NCBI GenBank assembly: GCA_002690805.1
Contig: NZFW01000024.1
Span: forward strand, 12,231 to 76,230
Direction: 5' to 3'
Source of the DNA: Flavobacteriaceae bacterium
GTDB lineage: Bacteria > Bacteroidota > Bacteroidia > Flavobacteriales > Flavobacteriaceae
DNA: 64,000 nt
The notes under the pieces are model-generated. The model was not told the origin of the DNA. It did not search any database and saw only the letters and a program-made list of their open reading frames with translations. Position numbers and translations under genes: made by a program. Below are positions 27,143 through 36,615 of the stretch, in pieces (the stretch's first letter is position 1; the number at the start of each line of letters is the position of its first letter).

Positions 27143-28459
27143 ATGGATAAAAATACTTCAGTAGGATTAGATATTGGTACAACAAAAATTGTTGCTATGG
27201 TTGGTGTTAAAAATGAATTTGACAAAGTTGAGGTTTTAGGAGTTGGAAAGTCGGAGAGTATTGGTGTCCATAGAGGAGTTGTTAATAATATTACACAAAC
27301 AATTCAATCAATAATTAAAGCAGTTGAGGAAGCAAAAGTTGCATCGGGATCTGAAATAGAGGAGGTTGTAGTTGGTATTGCCGGCCAGCATATCAGAAGC
27401 TTGCAGCATAGTGACTATATAACAAGAGATAGCCCGGAAAAAGTTATTAATGAAAATGATATTGAAAGACTAATTCAACAAGTTTATAAGTTAGTTATGT
27501 TACCAGGTGAAGAAATTATACATGTTCTTCCACAAGAATATAAAGTCGATGGACAAGCAGAAATTAAAGAGCCAATTGGTATGTATGGAGGAAGGCTTGA
27601 GGCTAACTTTCATGTAGTTGTTGGACAAGTTTCATCGATTAGAAATATTGGAAGATGTATAAAAAGTTCTGGTTTAAAAATGGCAAATATAACACTAGAA
27701 CCCCTTGCTTCATCAAATGCAGTTTTAAGTATTGATGAAAAGGAGGCTGGTGTAGCTTTAATTGATATTGGAGGAGGAACAACAGATTTGGCAATTTTTA
27801 AAGATGGAATAATAAGACATACTGCCGTAATACCTTTTGGAGGAAATGTAATTACTGAGGATATTAAAGAAGGATGTTCTATCATTGAAAAGCAAGCAGA
27901 ACTTTTAAAAATTAAATTTGGTTCTGCATGGCCAGGGGAAAATAAGGATACTGAAATTGTTTCTATTCCAGGTCTTAGAGGTCGAGATCCAAAAGAAATT
28001 TCTCTTAAAACTTTATCAAAAATTATTAATGCCAGAATAGTTGAGATTATAGAGCAAGTTTTTCTTGAAATTAAAAATTACGGACATAGTGAACAAAAAA
28101 ATAAACTTATAGCAGGGATTGTTCTTACTGGAGGAGGAAGTCAACTAAAACATCTTAAACAACTAGTTGAATATATAACAGGAATGGATACCAGAATTGG
28201 ATATCCTGGAGAACATTTAGCTGGAGATTCAAATAAAAATACAAGTCCAATGTTTTCAACTGCAGTTGGACTATTAATGAATGCACTTGATGATATAAAC
28301 TACTCAAAAGATGAAGAAAATAGTAAAGGAGATTTTGATGAAAACCAACCACTTAGCGCAGAAAATAATAGTGAAATAAAAATAGATAAATCGATTTCCA
28401 AAAAGTCAATTTTTGATAAATGGGTCGAAAAGTTTAAAGATTTTTTAGACAATGCATAA
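27143..28459 (+). CDS. ftsA: Cell division protein FtsA
   Basis: An actin-like ATPase that tethers FtsZ to the membrane. The phosphate-1 loop GLDIGTTKIVAMVG is at the start, followed by the SHS2 insertion (VEVLGVGKSESIGVHRGVV), the phosphate-2 motif IDIGGGTTDLAIF, and the adenosine motif IVLTGGGSQLKHL. 438 residues; the C-terminal KKSIFDKWVEKFKDFLDN is a plausible amphipathic membrane-targeting helix. It is 5 bases behind ftsQ and 14 before ftsZ. Confidence 0.97.
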   Translation: MDKNTSVGLDIGTTKIVAMVGVKNEFDKVEVLGVGKSESIGVHRGVVNNITQTIQSIIKAVEEAKVASGSEIEEVVVGIAGQHIRSLQHSDYITRDSPEKVINENDIERLIQQVYKLVMLPGEEIIHVLPQEYKVDGQAEIKEPIGMYGGRLEANFHVVVGQVSSIRNIGRCIKSSGLKMANITLEPLASSNAVLSIDEKEAGVALIDIGGGTTDLAIFKDGIIRHTAVIPFGGNVITEDIKEGCSIIEKQAELLKIKFGSAWPGENKDTEIVSIPGLRGRDPKEISLKTLSKIINARIVEIIEQVFLEIKNYGHSEQKNKLIAGIVLTGGGSQLKHLKQLVEYITGMDTRIGYPGEHLAGDSNKNTSPMFSTAVGLLMNALDDINYSKDEENSKGDFDENQPLSAENNSEIKIDKSISKKSIFDKWVEKFKDFLDNA

Positions 28460-28473
28460 TTTAATTAATACTC

Positions 28474-30327
28474 ATGGATAGAGAAAATAGCACAAATTTT
28501 AGTTTTGATTTGCCAAAAAATAAAAGTAATCTAATAAAAGTTATAGGAGTCGGAGGAGGAGGAAGTAATGCAATCAATTATATGTTCAAACAGGGAATTA
28601 ATGGAGTTGATTTTGTTGTATGTAATACAGACGCTCAAGCTTTGAATGAAAGTCCTGTTCCGATTAAAATTCAATTAGGTGCAAGCTTAACTGAAGGTTT
28701 AGGTGCAGGAGCAAACCCTGATGTTGGAGCTGAAGCTGCTCAAGAAAGTTATGAGGATATTAAAAGTCTTTTGAACACTCAGACTAAAATGATTTTTATC
28801 ACAGCTGGTATGGGAGGTGGAACTGGAACAGGAGCTGCTCCAATAATTGCACGAATGGCAAAAGAACTAGATATTTTAACTGTTGGAATTGTTACTATGC
28901 CCTTTCAATTTGAAGGAAAAATAAGAATAGACCAAGCTCAAAAAGGATTAGAAAAAATAAAATCAGAAGTTGATTCTTTAGTAGTTATAAATAATAATAA
29001 ATTGAGGGAGGTATTCGGAAATCTTGGATTTAAAGCAGGGTTTTCAAAGGCCGATGAGGTTCTGTCAAAAGCAGCTAGGGGAATTGCTGAGGTCATAACT
29101 CATCACTACACACAAAATATTGATCTTAAAGATGCTAAAACTGTTCTATCAAATAGTGGATCTGCAATAATGGGTTCTGGAACAGCAAGTGGGACAAACA
29201 GAGCACAGGAGGCAATTATTAAAGCATTAGATTCTCCGTTATTAAATGATAATAAAATAACTGGCAGTAAAAATGTATTATTACTAATAGTATCTGGGTC
29301 AGAAGAAATAACAATTGATGAAATTGGAGAGATTAATGACTACATTCAATCTGAAGCTGGAAATAATACAAATATTATTATGGGTGTAGGCGAAGATGAA
29401 GAATTAGAGAATGAAATATCAGTTACTATTATTGCAACTGGGTTCAATATAGATCAACAAAATGAGATAGTTAATACAGAAACAAAAAAAGTAATTCATA
29501 CCCTCGAGGAGGATCAAAAAATGGAACATATTCTTATTTCAAATGATGAAAAAAAAGTTCTAAATTCAATAGATAGTTCTGAAGAGTTAAAGTATGAAAT
29601 ATCAATTGAAAACAGCACGGATAATAAAAGATTCAATTTGCTTATCACAGATGAAATTAGAGATATAGATGTTATATTTGAAGAGGTTAATTACGATAAT
29701 ACTATTACAAAAGATGTCATGAAAACTTCCGAATTAGAATTTGTCACTGATGATAATATCATAGATGAATTTGAGGGAGATTTCATAATTAATGAGTTGT
29801 CCCAGGAGGTTCAAGACATAGAAGTTATAGAGGAAGAGTTAATAGACGCTGATAAAGAAAATCAAATAACTTTTGATTTCGGAATACCAAATAGTAGAAT
29901 AGAAAGCATAGATAGTAAATTAACAAATTTAAATAATTCTGATGTTGATATAAATAAAGATGAGATATTTATTGATTCAGATAAAAGTCAGTTTTCAGAA
30001 CTATTTAATATTGAAGTTAATGACCCCGAAGTAGTTAATCCTAAAAAAACTAATGAAGAAAACCCTTTTGATAAAACATTAAGTGAAACCGCATCAATAG
30101 AAAATAAAAAAAGAATGGTTCAATTGAAAAAATTTAATTATTCTTTTAAAAACAATTTAAATAAAATTGATGACTTAGAAAAAGAGCCAGCATATAAAAG
30201 ACATGGCTTGAAACTAGATCAAGAGGATAATACTTCAAATGAAACAAAATTAATTATTGAAACTGATGATAATGATGAGATTCAATTAAAGTCCAATAAT
30301 TCTTTTTTACATGATAACGTTGATTAA
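28474..30327 (+). CDS. ftsZ: Cell division GTPase FtsZ (long C-terminal linker)
   Basis: Tubulin-like GTPase forming the Z ring. The tubulin signature GGGTGTG is at about residues 114-120 in [28 protein letters not shown] and VCNTDAQAL lie at the N-terminus, and the T7-loop region with [13 protein letters not shown] follows. The globular part ends near residue 330, and a linker of about 250 acidic, low-complexity residues precedes a C-terminal segment [16 protein letters not shown] that is characteristic of Flavobacteriia. The total of 617 residues is far longer than the 383 of E. coli, which is usual in this class. Confidence 0.97.
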   Translation: MDRENSTNFSFDLPKNKSNLIKVIGVGGGGSNAINYMFKQGINGVDFVVCNTDAQALNESPVPIKIQLGASLTEGLGAGANPDVGAEAAQESYEDIKSLLNTQTKMIFITAGMGGGTGTGAAPIIARMAKELDILTVGIVTMPFQFEGKIRIDQAQKGLEKIKSEVDSLVVINNNKLREVFGNLGFKAGFSKADEVLSKAARGIAEVITHHYTQNIDLKDAKTVLSNSGSAIMGSGTASGTNRAQEAIIKALDSPLLNDNKITGSKNVLLLIVSGSEEITIDEIGEINDYIQSEAGNNTNIIMGVGEDEELENEISVTIIATGFNIDQQNEIVNTETKKVIHTLEEDQKMEHILISNDEKKVLNSIDSSEELKYEISIENSTDNKRFNLLITDEIRDIDVIFEEVNYDNTITKDVMKTSELEFVTDDNIIDEFEGDFIINELSQEVQDIEVIEEELIDADKENQITFDFGIPNSRIESIDSKLTNLNNSDVDINKDEIFIDSDKSQFSELFNIEVNDPEVVNPKKTNEENPFDKTLSETASIENKKRMVQLKKFNYSFKNNLNKIDDLEKEPAYKRHGLKLDQEDNTSNETKLIIETDDNDEIQLKSNNSFLHDNVD

Positions 30328-30345
30328 ATTTGTAAAAATAAGAAC

Positions 30346-30792
30346 ATGTCATTAGAGAATAATATTTCAATTAAAATTAAAGAGGCTATGAAGTCAAAAG
30401 ATGTTCTTCGACTTGAGGCCTTAAGGGCAATTAAAACTTCTTTACTCTTATTAAAAACTGAGGACAGAAATAAAGAGGTTTCTGAGTCAGATGAAGTTTT
30501 AATGCTTCAAAAGTTGGTTAAGCAAAGAAAGGAAAGTGCGGCAATTTATAGAAAACAAAATAGAGTTGATTTAGCTGAGCCTGAGGAAGCTCAAGCAGGA
30601 GTAATTTCAGAATTTCTTCCAGAACAATTATCTGAATCAGAAATTGAAAAAATTGTGATCGAAACAATTAATAAAATTAGTGCTCAAGGAATGAAAGATA
30701 TGGGTAAAGTGATGGGAGTTCTGTCAGGAAAATTAGCTGGAAAAGCCGATGGAAAAACAATTTCTAGTATAGTTAGGCAAAAACTTTCATAA
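30346..30792 (+). CDS. GatB/YqeY domain protein
   Basis: 148 residues of the YqeY family, which resembles the tRNA-binding tail domain of GatB (amidotransferase subunit B). Landmarks: IKEAMKSKDVLRLEALRAIK, SDEVLMLQKLVKQRKESA, EFLPEQLSESEIEKIV and the GMKDMGKVMGVL...GKADGKTISSIV ending. The function of the stand-alone protein is unclear; a role in tRNA charging is only inferred from the domain. It sits 18 bases after ftsZ as the last gene of the cluster, a common flavobacterial arrangement. Confidence 0.9.
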   Translation: MSLENNISIKIKEAMKSKDVLRLEALRAIKTSLLLLKTEDRNKEVSESDEVLMLQKLVKQRKESAAIYRKQNRVDLAEPEEAQAGVISEFLPEQLSESEIEKIVIETINKISAQGMKDMGKVMGVLSGKLAGKADGKTISSIVRQKLS

Positions 30793-30804
30793 TATATTTA
30801 TGAT

Positions 30805-30878
30805 GGCCCAGTAGTTCAACTGGATAGAATATCAGATTTCGGCTCTGAGGGTTAGGGGTTCGAATCCTCTCTGGGTCA
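30805..30878 (+). tRNA. tRNA-Arg (anticodon TCG)
   Basis: A 74-base cloverleaf. The acceptor stem pairs GGCCCAG (30805-30811) with CTGGGTC (30871-30877), including one G-T pair. The anticodon stem is TCAGA/TCTGA around the loop TTTCGGC, giving anticodon TCG (reads CGA and, by wobble, other CGN codons). The T arm has GGTTCGAATCC. The discriminator is A; CCA is not encoded. It lies 12 bases after the YqeY-like gene. Confidence 0.93.
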
Positions 30879-30946
30879 CAATTTCAAAGAAATATTTATA
30901 GAGTTTTTTAATTATGTTTACATCCACTTTATTAGTAAAAATAAAT

Positions 30947-31159
30947 TTAGGGCAGATCAAATAAGTCTTCTACTTTACAACCAAGTGTTTTTGCGATTTT
31001 TAATGCTAAAACTGTTGATGGAACATATATTCCATTTTCAATGGCATTAATACTCTTTCTTGATACCTCTGCAGCAACAGATAAATCCTGTTGAGTTAAA
31101 TTTGCAGATTTTCTAAATTCTTGTAAATTATTTATAAGTTTTTTATGATTTTTCCCCAA
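30947..31159 (-). CDS. XRE-family helix-turn-helix regulator (HigA/Cro-like, 70 aa)
   Basis: A single-domain HTH protein: LTQQDLSVAAEVSRKSINAIENG gives the helix-turn-helix (about residues 20-42), followed by the usual TVLALKIAKTLGCKVEDLFDL tail. This architecture is typical of repressors paired with a small membrane protein in one operon. The gene ends the operon with the DUF6249-like gene upstream (3-base gap), and a symmetric operator surrounds the operon promoter, so autorepression is likely. Confidence 0.88.
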   Translation of the reverse strand: MGKNHKKLINNLQEFRKSANLTQQDLSVAAEVSRKSINAIENGIYVPSTVLALKIAKTLGCKVEDLFDLP

Positions 31160-31162
31160 AAC

Positions 31163-31558
31163 CTACTTTTTTTCAAAATCATCAACAGCATCGGTTAGTT
31201 CTTTACCTGTATTGGGATAAAGGTATCCTGCTATCAAAGTTCCAATACCTATTAAACAAACTAAAGCCCCAACACCTTTTAAAATTTGACCAATTGCTAA
31301 ATATCCAAATAGATAGAGCCCAAGACCTACAAAAATTGTAATAACTCCATTTCTACGATAATCAATGGGTTCTTTTTTTCTTTCTTCAAAAATTTTAAGT
31401 AATTCTTCAATTTTATCAGAATTATCTAAATTTTTTGATATTTCTAGTACAGTTTCTCTTTTATCTTTTCCTTCATAATAAAGCCAGATAAATACAGCAA
31501 CTGGTATTATGATTCCTGTAATCATCCCGAAAATTGGTATTATAATATTTTGATCCAT
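31163..31558 (-). CDS. Small membrane protein, DUF6249-like
   Basis: 131 residues with a hydrophobic N-terminal segment (about 7-27, GMITGIIIPVAVFIWLYY), a charged cytoplasmic stretch (ISKNLDNSDKIEELLKIFEERK) and two further membrane segments (about 71-92 and 95-113) before an acidic tail. The layout and wording resemble DUF6249 proteins, which in Bacteroidota often precede an XRE regulator gene. Function unknown. It is the first gene after the promoter at 31582-31613 and is followed by the regulator after 3 bases. Confidence 0.7.
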   Translation of the reverse strand: MDQNIIIPIFGMITGIIIPVAVFIWLYYEGKDKRETVLEISKNLDNSDKIEELLKIFEERKKEPIDYRRNGVITIFVGLGLYLFGYLAIGQILKGVGALVCLIGIGTLIAGYLYPNTGKELTDAVDDFEKK

Positions 31559-31566
31559 AATTTATA

Positions 31567-31628
31567 TTTTATAATGTAACGCAAACTTAACATAATTTAT
31601 AATGATAAGCAAACGTTACATTATAAAA
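31567..31628. promoter_or_regulatory. Operator: perfect 15-bp inverted repeat bracketing a promoter
   Basis: The left arm TTTTATAATGTAACG (31567-31581) and right arm CGTTACATTATAAAA (31614-31628) are exact inverted copies separated by 32 bases. The promoter of the minus-strand operon fills the gap precisely: the left arm abuts the -7 element (31582-31589) and the right arm abuts the -33 element (31610-31613). This is the expected geometry for a repressor acting from both sides of the promoter, most simply the XRE protein of the same operon. Repeat and spacing are seen; binding is inferred. Confidence 0.75.
31582..31613 (-). promoter_or_regulatory. Promoter of the DUF6249-XRE operon
   Basis: On the minus strand TTTG (31613-31610) is followed after 20 bases by TAAGTTTG (31589-31582), a complete match to the Bacteroidota TTTG-N(17-23)-TAnnTTTG promoter. 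The -7 element is 23 bases upstream of the DUF6249-like ATG at 31558. Confidence 0.75.
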
Positions 31629-31637
31629 TTTAATCTA

Positions 31638-31656
31638 TTAATGTATTTTACATTAA
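31638..31656. repeat. Second palindrome with the same AATGTA/TACATT half-sites
   Basis: TTAATGTA (31638-31645), TTT, then TACATTAA (31649-31656) is a perfect palindrome with a 3-base centre. It repeats the AATGTA core found in both arms of the neighbouring operator, and lies between the YwaF-like gene's 3' end and the operon promoter. It may be a second binding site for the same regulator. Confidence 0.55.
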
Positions 31657-31662
31657 TGATAT

Positions 31663-32361
31663 TTATTTGGTTTTAGAATATAAAACTTTAGTAAAAAGAA
31701 GGTATGTTATTCCAAAAAGGATAAAAATTATCATATTAAGATAAATCAAATACATAGGCCACTCTCCAATAATTAATGGATTCTTCACATTTGGGGGCTC
31801 GTTGACATACATATAATTAGATTTTAAGAATCGATTTATGGGAATTAAAATAATCATAAGAAGATCTAAAAAAATCAATGTCCTAAGCCAAGAAAGTTTT
31901 CTAAGTTTATAGTTTAAGTAATAAAAAAGATATAGTGGAATGAGAATAATTAGTCCATGACTTAGGTAATAAATCATATATTCTAAATTACTTCCATCGT
32001 AATCATTTATTTGAGGTGTCAATATTGCAACGATACCTCCCAAAACACCTCCATAAAAATTAAACTCAAATAATTTTTTATTTTTAGTAATGAATAATAT
32101 AAAAATGCAGATTAGACTATTGATACTGCACAAGTGAAGAGGTAAGTGCTCCTTGAGACTCCATTGACCAGACTCTATATTTCCATAATGAGATACAATT
32201 GTGACTATTAATAAACAAAAACTTAAAGTTTTAGCAATAATTAAGTTTTGTTTTACACTAAAAAATTTTCCAATAAATAAAAATAAAGAAATAGAAAAAA
32301 ATGATATCAAAAAATTTCTAGTCCATTCAAAAGATAAAAATTCAATAAAATACTCTCTCAT
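31663..32361 (-). CDS. YwaF/TMEM164-like membrane protein (TIGR02206 family)
   Basis: 232 residues with seven predicted membrane segments. Diagnostic wording of the YwaF family: HLPLHLCSINSLICIF (segment 3), YLSHGLIILIPLYL (segment 5) and the C-terminal GEWPMYLIYLNM. The bacterial members have no established function; a eukaryotic relative, TMEM164, is reported as an acyltransferase, and the conserved Cys and His seen here could be catalytic by analogy. It lies upstream of the XRE operon on the same strand, separated from it by the operator region. Confidence 0.8.
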   Translation of the reverse strand: MREYFIEFLSFEWTRNFLISFFSISLFLFIGKFFSVKQNLIIAKTLSFCLLIVTIVSHYGNIESGQWSLKEHLPLHLCSINSLICIFILFITKNKKLFEFNFYGGVLGGIVAILTPQINDYDGSNLEYMIYYLSHGLIILIPLYLFYYLNYKLRKLSWLRTLIFLDLLMIILIPINRFLKSNYMYVNEPPNVKNPLIIGEWPMYLIYLNMIIFILFGITYLLFTKVLYSKTK

Positions 32362-32407
32362 TTTTAAATATAATAATAAATGAATTCAGAGTAGTATAAT
32401 CTTATTT

Positions 32408-33064
32408 TTAATTAGTGATTGATTTTAAATTAGAAATTGTTTCTAAGGGGTTATTGGATTTAAATACAAAGCTTCCAGCAACTAACACATCAGCTCCATT
32501 TTCAATTAATTTTTCAGCATTTTTATCAGTAACTCCCCCATCAATCTCGATAAGTGCTTTACTTTCCTTAGAATCAATAAGCTGTTTAAGTTCTTGTGTT
32601 TTCTTAAATGTATTTGTAATAAATTTCTGTCCACCAAAACCAGGATTAACGCTCATTAAACAAACTAAATCAATATCTTCAATTATTGAATCTAAAACTG
32701 ATACTGGAGTGTGAGGGTTTAGAGCAACACCTGCTTTCATATTATTATTTTTAATTTCTTGAATTGTTCTGTGAAGATGATTACATACTTCGAAATGAAC
32801 GGTTAAGTATTTTGCATTTAAAGCAGCAAATGTTTTAATATAGCGGTCTGGATTAACAATCATTAGATGGACATCAAGCGGTTTATTAGCAGAAGAATTT
32901 ATAGATTTTAATACTGGCATTCCAAATGAAATATTTGGAACAAAAACCCCATCCATAATATCTATATGAAACCAATCAGCATCACTTTTATTAATCATCT
33001 TGCAGTCACGCTCTAAATTACCAAAATCAGCCGCTAGAATTGATGGTGCAATAAGCTTTTTCAT
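32408..33064 (-). CDS. rpe: Ribulose-phosphate 3-epimerase
   Basis: Interconverts ribulose-5-P and xylulose-5-P in the pentose phosphate pathway; a TIM barrel. I chose the ATG at 33064 (MKKLIAPSILAADF); an in-frame ATG 15 bases upstream lies within the 3' end of rpoD. Motifs: SILAADFGNLE, WFHIDIMDGVFVPN, DVHLMIVNPDRY, MSVNPGFGGQKFI and EIDGGVTDKNA, carrying the metal-binding His and Asp residues. It follows rpoD by 7 bases on the same strand. Confidence 0.96.
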   Translation of the reverse strand: MKKLIAPSILAADFGNLERDCKMINKSDADWFHIDIMDGVFVPNISFGMPVLKSINSSANKPLDVHLMIVNPDRYIKTFAALNAKYLTVHFEVCNHLHRTIQEIKNNNMKAGVALNPHTPVSVLDSIIEDIDLVCLMSVNPGFGGQKFITNTFKKTQELKQLIDSKESKALIEIDGGVTDKNAEKLIENGADVLVAGSFVFKSNNPLETISNLKSITN

Positions 33065-33071
33065 AGACCTT

Positions 33072-33935
33072 CTATCCAAGATATGTTTTAAGTATTTTAC
33101 TTCTGGATGTATGTTTTAGTCTTCTTATGGCTTTCTCTTTTATTTGACGAACTCTTTCTCGTGTCAAATCAAAAGTTTCTCCTATTTCTTCAAGTGTCAT
33201 AGCATGTTGATTTCCTAAGCCGAAATATAGTCGTACAACGTCTGCCTCTCGAGGGGTCAGTGTTTCTAGGGCTCTTTCAATTTCTGTCCTAAGAGATTCA
33301 TGTAAAAGTGTCCTATCAGGGTTAGGGGATTCACCTATATTTAAAACATCATATAAATTAGAATCTTCACCCTCAACCAAAGGAGCGTCCATTGAAACGT
33401 GACGTCCTGAATTTTTTAGTGATTCTTTTACATCATTAATGGTCATATCTAACTCTTTAGCAATTTCTTCAGGAGATGGTTGGCGTTCATGAGCTTGTTC
33501 TAAAAAAGCATATGTTTTATTAATTTTGTTTATAGAACCAATTTTATTTAATGGTAATCGAACGATTCTTGATTGTTCAGCCAAGGCTTGGAGGATAGAT
33601 TGACGAATCCACCAGACAGCATAAGAGATAAATTTAAAACCTCTAGTTTCATCAAATCTTTGAGCTGCTTTAATTAAACCCAAGTTACCTTCATTAATTA
33701 AATCTGGAAGCGTTAATCCTTGATTTTGATATTGCTTTGCAACTGATACCACAAAGCGTAAATTTGCCTTTGTTAATTTTTCAAGAGCAACTTGATCTCC
33801 TGATTTAATTCTTTGAGCCAATTCAACCTCTTCTTCAGCCGTAATTAAATCAACTTTACCAATTTCTTGTAAATACTTGTCTAAAGATGCTGTTTCTCTA
33901 TTGGTTACTTGTTTGGTAATTTTTAATTGTCTCAT
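33072..33935 (-). CDS. rpoD: Primary sigma factor RpoD/SigA (short flavobacterial form)
   Basis: 287 residues containing region 1.2 ([19 protein letters not shown]), region 2 ([34 protein letters not shown]), region 3 ([11 protein letters not shown]) and region 4 (the [16 protein letters not shown] and [17 protein letters not shown] helix-turn-helix). Region 1.1 and the non-conserved insert of E. coli sigma-70 are absent, as usual in Bacteroidota. It presumably reads the TTTG-N(17-23)-TAnnTTTG promoters seen here. It forms an operon with rpe. Confidence 0.96.
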   Translation of the reverse strand: MRQLKITKQVTNRETASLDKYLQEIGKVDLITAEEEVELAQRIKSGDQVALEKLTKANLRFVVSVAKQYQNQGLTLPDLINEGNLGLIKAAQRFDETRGFKFISYAVWWIRQSILQALAEQSRIVRLPLNKIGSINKINKTYAFLEQAHERQPSPEEIAKELDMTINDVKESLKNSGRHVSMDAPLVEGEDSNLYDVLNIGESPNPDRTLLHESLRTEIERALETLTPREADVVRLYFGLGNQHAMTLEEIGETFDLTRERVRQIKEKAIRRLKHTSRSKILKTYLG

Positions 33936-33995
33936 ATTTCATTTGATGTTACAACTTTTATACGTAGTTAAAACAAAAAGGTTTCATTTCTTTAC

Positions 33996-34026
33996 AAAAA
34001 AAAACCTCCGTTGATTGGAGGTTTTT
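33996..34026 (-). terminator. Intrinsic terminator of pnp
   Basis: AAAAACCTCC (34000-34009), loop GTTGATT, then GGAGGTTTTT (34017-34026). Read on the minus strand the hairpin is followed by nine T. It lies 24 bases after the pnp stop and before rpoD, so it ends the pnp transcript. Confidence 0.85.
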
Positions 34027-34049
34027 ATAATTGAGATTAATTATTTGGG

Positions 34050-36179
34050 TTAATCTTTTCTTTGGGGACGCTCCAAAAGAGCTTTTCTAGAAACTTTTTC
34101 TTTTCTTGTTCTTGGATCAACTCCAAAATATTTTACATCTAATTGATCACCTAATTTAAGAACATCATTAACATTTTCTGTTCTTTCCCATGCTATTTCA
34201 CTAATATGGAGTAGAACTTCATTTCCTGGAGCTTCATCATATTCAACTACTGCCCCAAAATCTAAAATCTTAATTACCTTGACACTATATGTTTTACCTT
34301 TTTCAGGCTTAAACAATAAAGATTCAATTTTTGCTATAACAGAATCAATGCCTTCCTTATCTGTTCCAAGAATTTCGACAATACCTTCTTCAGTTTCAGG
34401 ATCTTCATTTATTACAATAGTACACCCTGTAACTTTTTGAAGTTCCTGAATTACTTTTCCTCCAGGACCTATAAATGGACCAATAAACTCGTTAGGTATT
34501 CTTCTCGTTACCATTTTTGGAGAATGCGATTTAACTTCTTTATTAGGACTTTGAATTGTTTCACTTATTTTATCTAAGATATGTAGCCTTCCTTCTTTAG
34601 CCTGCTTAAGTGCTTTAACTAAAATTTCATATGAAAGACCTTTAATTTTAATATCCATTTGACATGCAGTTATTCCTTCAGATGTACCAGTAACTTTAAA
34701 ATCCATATCACCGAGATGATCTTCGTCCCCTAAAATATCACTTAAAACAGAGTATCTATCTCCATCAGATATTAAACCCATTGCTATTCCTGAAACTGGT
34801 CTTTTAATCTGAATACCAGCATCCATTAAAGCCATAGTTCCAGAACATACTGTTGCCATTGAAGAAGATCCATTTGATTCCAAAACTTCACTTACAACTC
34901 TGACTGTGTATGGACAATTATCAGGAATCATTCCTTTCAAACCTCTTTGAGCGAGGTTTCCATGTCCTACCTCCCGTCTTGATGTACCTCTTAATGGTCT
35001 AGCTTCACCTGTGCAAAAAGGTGGAAAATTATAATGTAAATAAAATGTTTCTTCTCCCTCATAGGAAGGCATATCAATTTTGTTTGCTTCTCTAGACGTC
35101 CCGAGTGTAACTGTTGCTAAAGCTTGAGTTTCACCTCTGGAAAAAATTGAAGAACCATGCGTAGATGGAAGATAGTCTACTTCACACCAGATTGGTCTTA
35201 TTTCGTCTGTTTTTCTTCCATCTAATCTAATTCCTTCACTCAGAGTAAGTTCTCTTATCGCTTCCTTTTGAGTTTTATTAAAATACTTATCAATTAAATT
35301 AGAATATTTATCAATCTCTTCTTCTTCAAAAGAGTTCATCAATTCTTCTTTTAAACTATTGAATGAACTACTTCTTTCACTTTTAGAAAATCCATTTTTG
35401 GCAATCTCATAACACTTGTCATAAGCAAAATCATTAATTTTTTTCTCTAATTCTTGATTTTCTTCGGACTTCTCGTATTCTCGTATTTTTTTTCTTCCGA
35501 CTAAATCAGCTAATCTATTCTGAGCTTTAATTTGATCTTTAATAGATTCATGAGCAAATTTTATAGCATCAGCCATTTCTTCTTCACTACATTCATCCAT
35601 TTCACCCTCAACCATCATAACTGAGTCTTCGGAGGCTCCAACCATAATATCAATATCTGAACTTTCTAATTGAGCTCTGGAAGGATTTATAATAAATTTT
35701 CCATCTAACCTCGAGACTCTAGCTTCTGATATTGGGCATTCAAATGGAAAATCACTTAATTGAATTGCTGCAGATGCAGCAAGTCCGGCTAAAGAGTCAG
35801 GCATAACGTCATCATCATGTGACATCAGCTGAATCATGACCTGGACTTCAGAATGATAATCTTTTGGGAACAATGGTCTTAAAACTCTATCTACTATTCT
35901 CATTGTTAGAATCTCTCCATCGCTTGGCCTTGCTTCTCTTTTGAAAAATCCACCAGGATACCTACCTGCTGCTGCAAATTTTTCTCTATAATCCACTGTA
36001 AGAGGTAAAAAATCAACATTACTTGATTCATAATTTGAAACAACTGTACACAATAACATTGCTTTGCCCATTTGAACAACTACTGATCCATGAGCTTGTT
36101 TTGCGAGCTTTCCAGTCTCTAGTGATATGATTCTTCCATCAGGAAGTTTTATTTCTTCTTTAAATACTTTTGGTTTCAT
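34050..36179 (-). CDS. pnp: Polyribonucleotide nucleotidyltransferase (PNPase)
   Basis: Phosphorolytic 3'-5' exoribonuclease, usually part of the RNA degradation machinery. Two RNase PH domains are visible, the second with [16 protein letters not shown] and [19 protein letters not shown]. The KH domain has [17 protein letters not shown] and the S1 domain starts at [18 protein letters not shown], ending in a basic tail. 709 residues, full length. It lies downstream of rpsO on the same strand, the order conserved widely in bacteria. Confidence 0.97.
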   Translation of the reverse strand: MKPKVFKEEIKLPDGRIISLETGKLAKQAHGSVVVQMGKAMLLCTVVSNYESSNVDFLPLTVDYREKFAAAGRYPGGFFKREARPSDGEILTMRIVDRVLRPLFPKDYHSEVQVMIQLMSHDDDVMPDSLAGLAASAAIQLSDFPFECPISEARVSRLDGKFIINPSRAQLESSDIDIMVGASEDSVMMVEGEMDECSEEEMADAIKFAHESIKDQIKAQNRLADLVGRKKIREYEKSEENQELEKKINDFAYDKCYEIAKNGFSKSERSSSFNSLKEELMNSFEEEEIDKYSNLIDKYFNKTQKEAIRELTLSEGIRLDGRKTDEIRPIWCEVDYLPSTHGSSIFSRGETQALATVTLGTSREANKIDMPSYEGEETFYLHYNFPPFCTGEARPLRGTSRREVGHGNLAQRGLKGMIPDNCPYTVRVVSEVLESNGSSSMATVCSGTMALMDAGIQIKRPVSGIAMGLISDGDRYSVLSDILGDEDHLGDMDFKVTGTSEGITACQMDIKIKGLSYEILVKALKQAKEGRLHILDKISETIQSPNKEVKSHSPKMVTRRIPNEFIGPFIGPGGKVIQELQKVTGCTIVINEDPETEEGIVEILGTDKEGIDSVIAKIESLLFKPEKGKTYSVKVIKILDFGAVVEYDEAPGNEVLLHISEIAWERTENVNDVLKLGDQLDVKYFGVDPRTRKEKVSRKALLERPQRKD

Positions 36180-36256
36180 TTTTCATTATTTATGTTAAAC
36201 TGTTGTGTGTTTGGCAACTAATGAAAAACTCAGGTTTCTAAGCATTCAGATTTTAG

Positions 36257-36526
36257 TTATTTTCGAATACCTAATTCTTTTATAATAGAACGATACCTTT
36301 CAATATCATTTGATTTTAGATAATTTAGAAGACTTTTTCTTTTACCTACTAATCCAACAAGGGACCTTTCGGTATTAAAATCTTTTCTATTATTTTTTAA
36401 ATGTTCGGATAAATGATTAATTCGGTATGAAAAAAGGGCTATTTGACCTTCTGTAGAACCTGTATCTGATTTTGATTTCCCATACTTTTTGAAAATCTTT
36501 TCTTTTATTTCTTTAGATAAATACAT
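36257..36526 (-). CDS. rpsO: Ribosomal protein S15
   Basis: 89 residues of the small-subunit protein S15, which binds the central domain of 16S rRNA. Diagnostic segments are SDTGSTEGQIALFSYRINHL, LSEHLKNNRKDFNTERSL, and LVGKRKSLLNYLKSNDIERY. It is followed by pnp after 77 bases, the usual rpsO-pnp arrangement, with no terminator seen between them. Confidence 0.97.
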   Translation of the reverse strand: MYLSKEIKEKIFKKYGKSKSDTGSTEGQIALFSYRINHLSEHLKNNRKDFNTERSLVGLVGKRKSLLNYLKSNDIERYRSIIKELGIRK

Positions 36527-36569
36527 GCCAATATTTTAAAAATGATTCTTATGTAATAATAATTTCGGA

Positions 36570-36577
36570 CAAATATA
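36570..36577 (-). promoter_or_regulatory. -7 element of the rpsO promoter
   Basis: CAAATATA reads TATATTTG on the minus strand, 44 bases upstream of the rpsO ATG, in the gap between accD and rpsO. A -33 partner with normal spacing is not visible. Confidence 0.5.
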
Positions 36578-36615
36578 AGCGTTTTTAACAAGTAGAGCCT
36601 TAGATTTTAAATTTC

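Noticed and set aside
30850-32410. An att-like duplicate of the tRNA-Arg 3' end flanking the XRE cassette.
   Set aside because: No second copy of the tRNA 3' sequence was found by eye within the cassette or after it, and no integrase gene is present.
32415-32714. A 99-codon plus-strand frame opposite rpe.
   Set aside because: Fully antisense to rpe, whose motifs are unmistakable.
36180-36256. A terminator between rpsO and pnp.
   Set aside because: No stable G/C stem followed by a T-run is visible; read-through from rpsO to pnp is more likely.
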